The notes beneath the pieces were generated by a model. It worked only from the letters and a program-made list of their open reading frames with translations, was not told the origin of the DNA and ran no database searches. A stretch of DNA of 64,000 nucleotides from Paenibacillus sp. FSL R5-0490 (lineage in GTDB: Bacteria > Bacillota > Bacilli > Bacillales > Cytobacillaceae), in NCBI RefSeq assembly GCF_001956215.1, contig NZ_MRTQ01000004.1, positions 124,001 through 188,000 on the forward strand, given 5' to 3'. Shown in pieces: positions 62,386-64,000 of the stretch (position 1 is the first letter of the stretch; each line of letters opens with the position of its first letter). Both the position numbers and the translations under genes were made by a program.

Positions 62386-63864
62386 ATGAGAAAATCTTTA
62401 ATTGCCATACTAAGCCTTATTTTGGTTCTGGGTTTACTGGCAGCTTGTACGAACAAAGAAGAAGCAGGTCAGGGAGATAAGAAAGATAAAGGGGGAGCCA
62501 CAACAATCCGTATTGTAATGAAAGATGATAACAGTTCTAACCCTGTATCAGAAAAATATTATGATGCGATAGAAAAAGGGCTCCTTGAAGATGAAAATAT
62601 TAAAGTGAATTTTGAATTAGTCGACCTCCCGCAAGGCAATTATGCAGAGAAGTTAAACCTGCTTCTCAATAGCGGCGAGATTCCTGATATGATTTATTTC
62701 CAAGGCGGAGATCAAGCCATTGCTGAACAAGGATTATTAGAGGATTTAAGACCTTACATCAAGGATTCAAAATATCTAAAGGATATCATTCAGCCTTTTA
62801 ACGAAAAAAGACTTGCAAATTATCCTTACTTACTCTGGATTAAACCTCTTGCTCCTAAAGTTCCTGTCATCAGAGGAGACTGGTTTAACCAAATGGAAAC
62901 GTCTAAAGCACTAATGGAAAATCCAACTGTGGATACTTACTATTCATTTTTCAAAGAATTAGTTGAAAAACAGCCTGGCGGCGATAAACCTAAATATGCC
63001 ATTACAGTTGCCGGCGACATTGCAGAAATCGATTATATGTTTGATATGGCTTTCGGAATCAATAAGACTTGGCTGCAAAAAGAGGACGGCTCTTACGAAT
63101 ACGCAAGAGTTTCAAAGCAGCAAAAAGAAAAGCTTGAATTCTATAATAAGTTATATAAAGAAGGTCTTTTGGATCCTCAATACTTAACAAAGCAATGGGA
63201 TACGAAAGAAAAAGCATTCTTTGATGGGGATGCTGCGATCATCCCTGGTACAGCTGGTAAAGTAATCGATATTTATGAAGGCAAAATGGTTCAAGTGAGC
63301 GGAGAAGAAGCTTCACTGGTCATGCTGCCGCCAGCAAAGGGTGAATATCAAGGTTTTGGTGCTACGGATGTTACAAAAGAATCAAGAGGTATTGCAATCT
63401 CTGCTAATTCTGAGAATAAGGATCTTGTGTTTAAGATACTGGATTATATGGCGAGTCCTGAAGGACAAATGATCGACCGATTCGGGTTCGAAGGCGAGCA
63501 TTATAACGAAGTGGATGGAAAGCTGCAGCTTACTGATAAATATTACAGTGAATGGTTTGCTAGATTCTGGGAGCCGGTTGATTATACACCAGCTACTCCA
63601 GTGGATGAATCGACACCATTATTAAGTGAATCTGCAGAAAAGTCACTTCAATCAGCAGAAGAGTTTTATGAAGAAGACAATAGCTTCATAATCCCGGAAG
63701 AATATGTTGCTAACTGGGATGCTATGCAAAACCTGTATATGGAATTTACAACGGACATCATTACGGGCAAGCGTCCAATCTCTGACTTCGAAAAATTCGT
63801 TAAAGAGTGGAACGAAGCTGGCGGAGAACAGATTACAGAACTTGCAAATAAAAATTTAAGATAA
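62386..63864 (+). CDS. Sugar ABC transporter substrate-binding lipoprotein (LplA-like)
   Basis: A 492-residue family 1 binding lipoprotein. ATG 62386 follows AGGGGGA; the in-frame extension from 62308 is rejected because it precedes the signal MRKSLIAILSLILVLGLLAAC (Cys21, lipobox LAAC). Size and motifs (GEIPDMIYFQGGDQAIAEQGLLEDLRPYIKD, IAISANSENKDLVFKILDYMASPEGQ) fit the large LplA/YtcQ group whose permeases (LplB, YtcP) import complex oligosaccharides. No permease in the window. It is followed by a strong terminator and then an ADP-ribosylglycohydrolase start. Confidence 0.88.
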   Translation: MRKSLIAILSLILVLGLLAACTNKEEAGQGDKKDKGGATTIRIVMKDDNSSNPVSEKYYDAIEKGLLEDENIKVNFELVDLPQGNYAEKLNLLLNSGEIPDMIYFQGGDQAIAEQGLLEDLRPYIKDSKYLKDIIQPFNEKRLANYPYLLWIKPLAPKVPVIRGDWFNQMETSKALMENPTVDTYYSFFKELVEKQPGGDKPKYAITVAGDIAEIDYMFDMAFGINKTWLQKEDGSYEYARVSKQQKEKLEFYNKLYKEGLLDPQYLTKQWDTKEKAFFDGDAAIIPGTAGKVIDIYEGKMVQVSGEEASLVMLPPAKGEYQGFGATDVTKESRGIAISANSENKDLVFKILDYMASPEGQMIDRFGFEGEHYNEVDGKLQLTDKYYSEWFARFWEPVDYTPATPVDESTPLLSESAEKSLQSAEEFYEEDNSFIIPEEYVANWDAMQNLYMEFTTDIITGKRPISDFEKFVKEWNEAGGEQITELANKNLR

Positions 63865-63868
63865 TACT

Positions 63869-63901
63869 AAAAAAGTGGAGACTCTGTTCTCCACTTTTTT
63901 A
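63869..63901 (+). terminator. Terminator after LplA-like gene
   Basis: AAAAAAGTGGAGA, short loop, TCTCCACTTTTTT. Confidence 0.9.
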
Positions 63902-63928
63902 GCAAACTTTTGCATAGGGGGATCTCAT

Positions 63929-64000
63929 TTGGATTTCGAACAATGGTATAAGCGGGTATATGGCTGTTTAATAGGATTATCAGTGGGTGATGCATTGGGA
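63929..64000 (+). CDS. ADP-ribosylglycohydrolase family protein, N-terminus only
   Basis: TTG 63929 with AGGGGG seven bases upstream begins a frame open to the window end (24 codons): MDFEQWYKRVYGCLIGLSVGDALG. GCLIGLxVGDALG is the N-terminal hallmark of ADP-ribosylglycohydrolase/dinitrogenase reductase activating glycohydrolase folds. Such genes occur in sugar operons, where they may remove ADP-ribose or act on other N-glycosides. Identification rests on a short stretch. Confidence 0.72.
   Translation, partial: MDFEQWYKRVYGCLIGLSVGDALG

Overview
The window looks like a chromosomal segment of a low-to-mid GC, endospore-forming member of the Bacillaceae. Evidence: genes resembling B. subtilis ssbB, ywqA, ywqB, ywqG, SleB-type cortex hydrolase, YocH-type 3D protein and PepV; strong AGGAGG ribosome binding sites with frequent GTG/TTG starts; and classical sigma-A and sigma-54 promoters. 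The genus cannot be fixed from the sequence alone. No rRNA, tRNA, CRISPR array or intact transposase was seen.
Layout. 0-6 kb: end of an ssbB-like gene, two small hypotheticals, a frameshifted XRE regulator and the coupled ywqB-ywqA pair (SWIM zinc finger plus SNF2 helicase). 6-10 kb: MFS exporter, two kinds of intergenic repeat array, and a secreted alpha/beta hydrolase. 10-15 kb: a soluble PAS chemoreceptor, then six small or orphan cytosolic genes (LRR protein, YwqG/DUF1963 and unknowns) resembling a reservoir of toxin-immunity genes. 15-22.8 kb: a complete yhf-type operon (yhfZ, Y, U, T, php, S, X, W), whose pathway is unknown, with a promoter and two matching candidate operators. 22.9-32 kb: membrane chemoreceptor, SleB-like and YocH-like wall enzymes, membrane protein, lipoprotein, zinc-ribbon PD-(D/E)XK protein and a PAS-PAS-GGDEF-EAL protein. 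32-37 kb: a secreted EEP nuclease and a secreted 5'-nucleotidase sharing the same C-terminal domain, a nucleic-acid scavenging pair. 37-48 kb: a sigma-54 activator, PepV dipeptidase and a divergent peptide ABC transporter with an asparaginase. The pepV/opp intergenic region carries two divergent sigma-54 promoters around one inverted-repeat activator site. 48-55 kb: remnants, a heptad-repeat coiled-coil protein, and two tandem copies of a lipoprotein plus reverse-arranged lipase toxin module (TslA/TilA-like), the second toxin copy truncated. 55-64 kb: LacI regulator with three identical-core operators, glycogen-debranching enzyme and a sugar ABC transporter, then a second sugar-binding lipoprotein behind two ATGTAACCGGTTACAT operators, ending in the start of an ADP-ribosylglycohydrolase.
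The least explained structures are intergenic arrays in which a short core (GCAAATAG at three loci, TGTGCGGATA at one) recurs every 20-21 bp, close to two DNA helical turns, plus a 52-bp tandem repeat (close to five turns). Most lie between convergent genes, and one abuts the truncation point of the toxin pseudogene. The strongest regulatory predictions are the divergent sigma-54 module, the YhfZ operators and the LacI operators.
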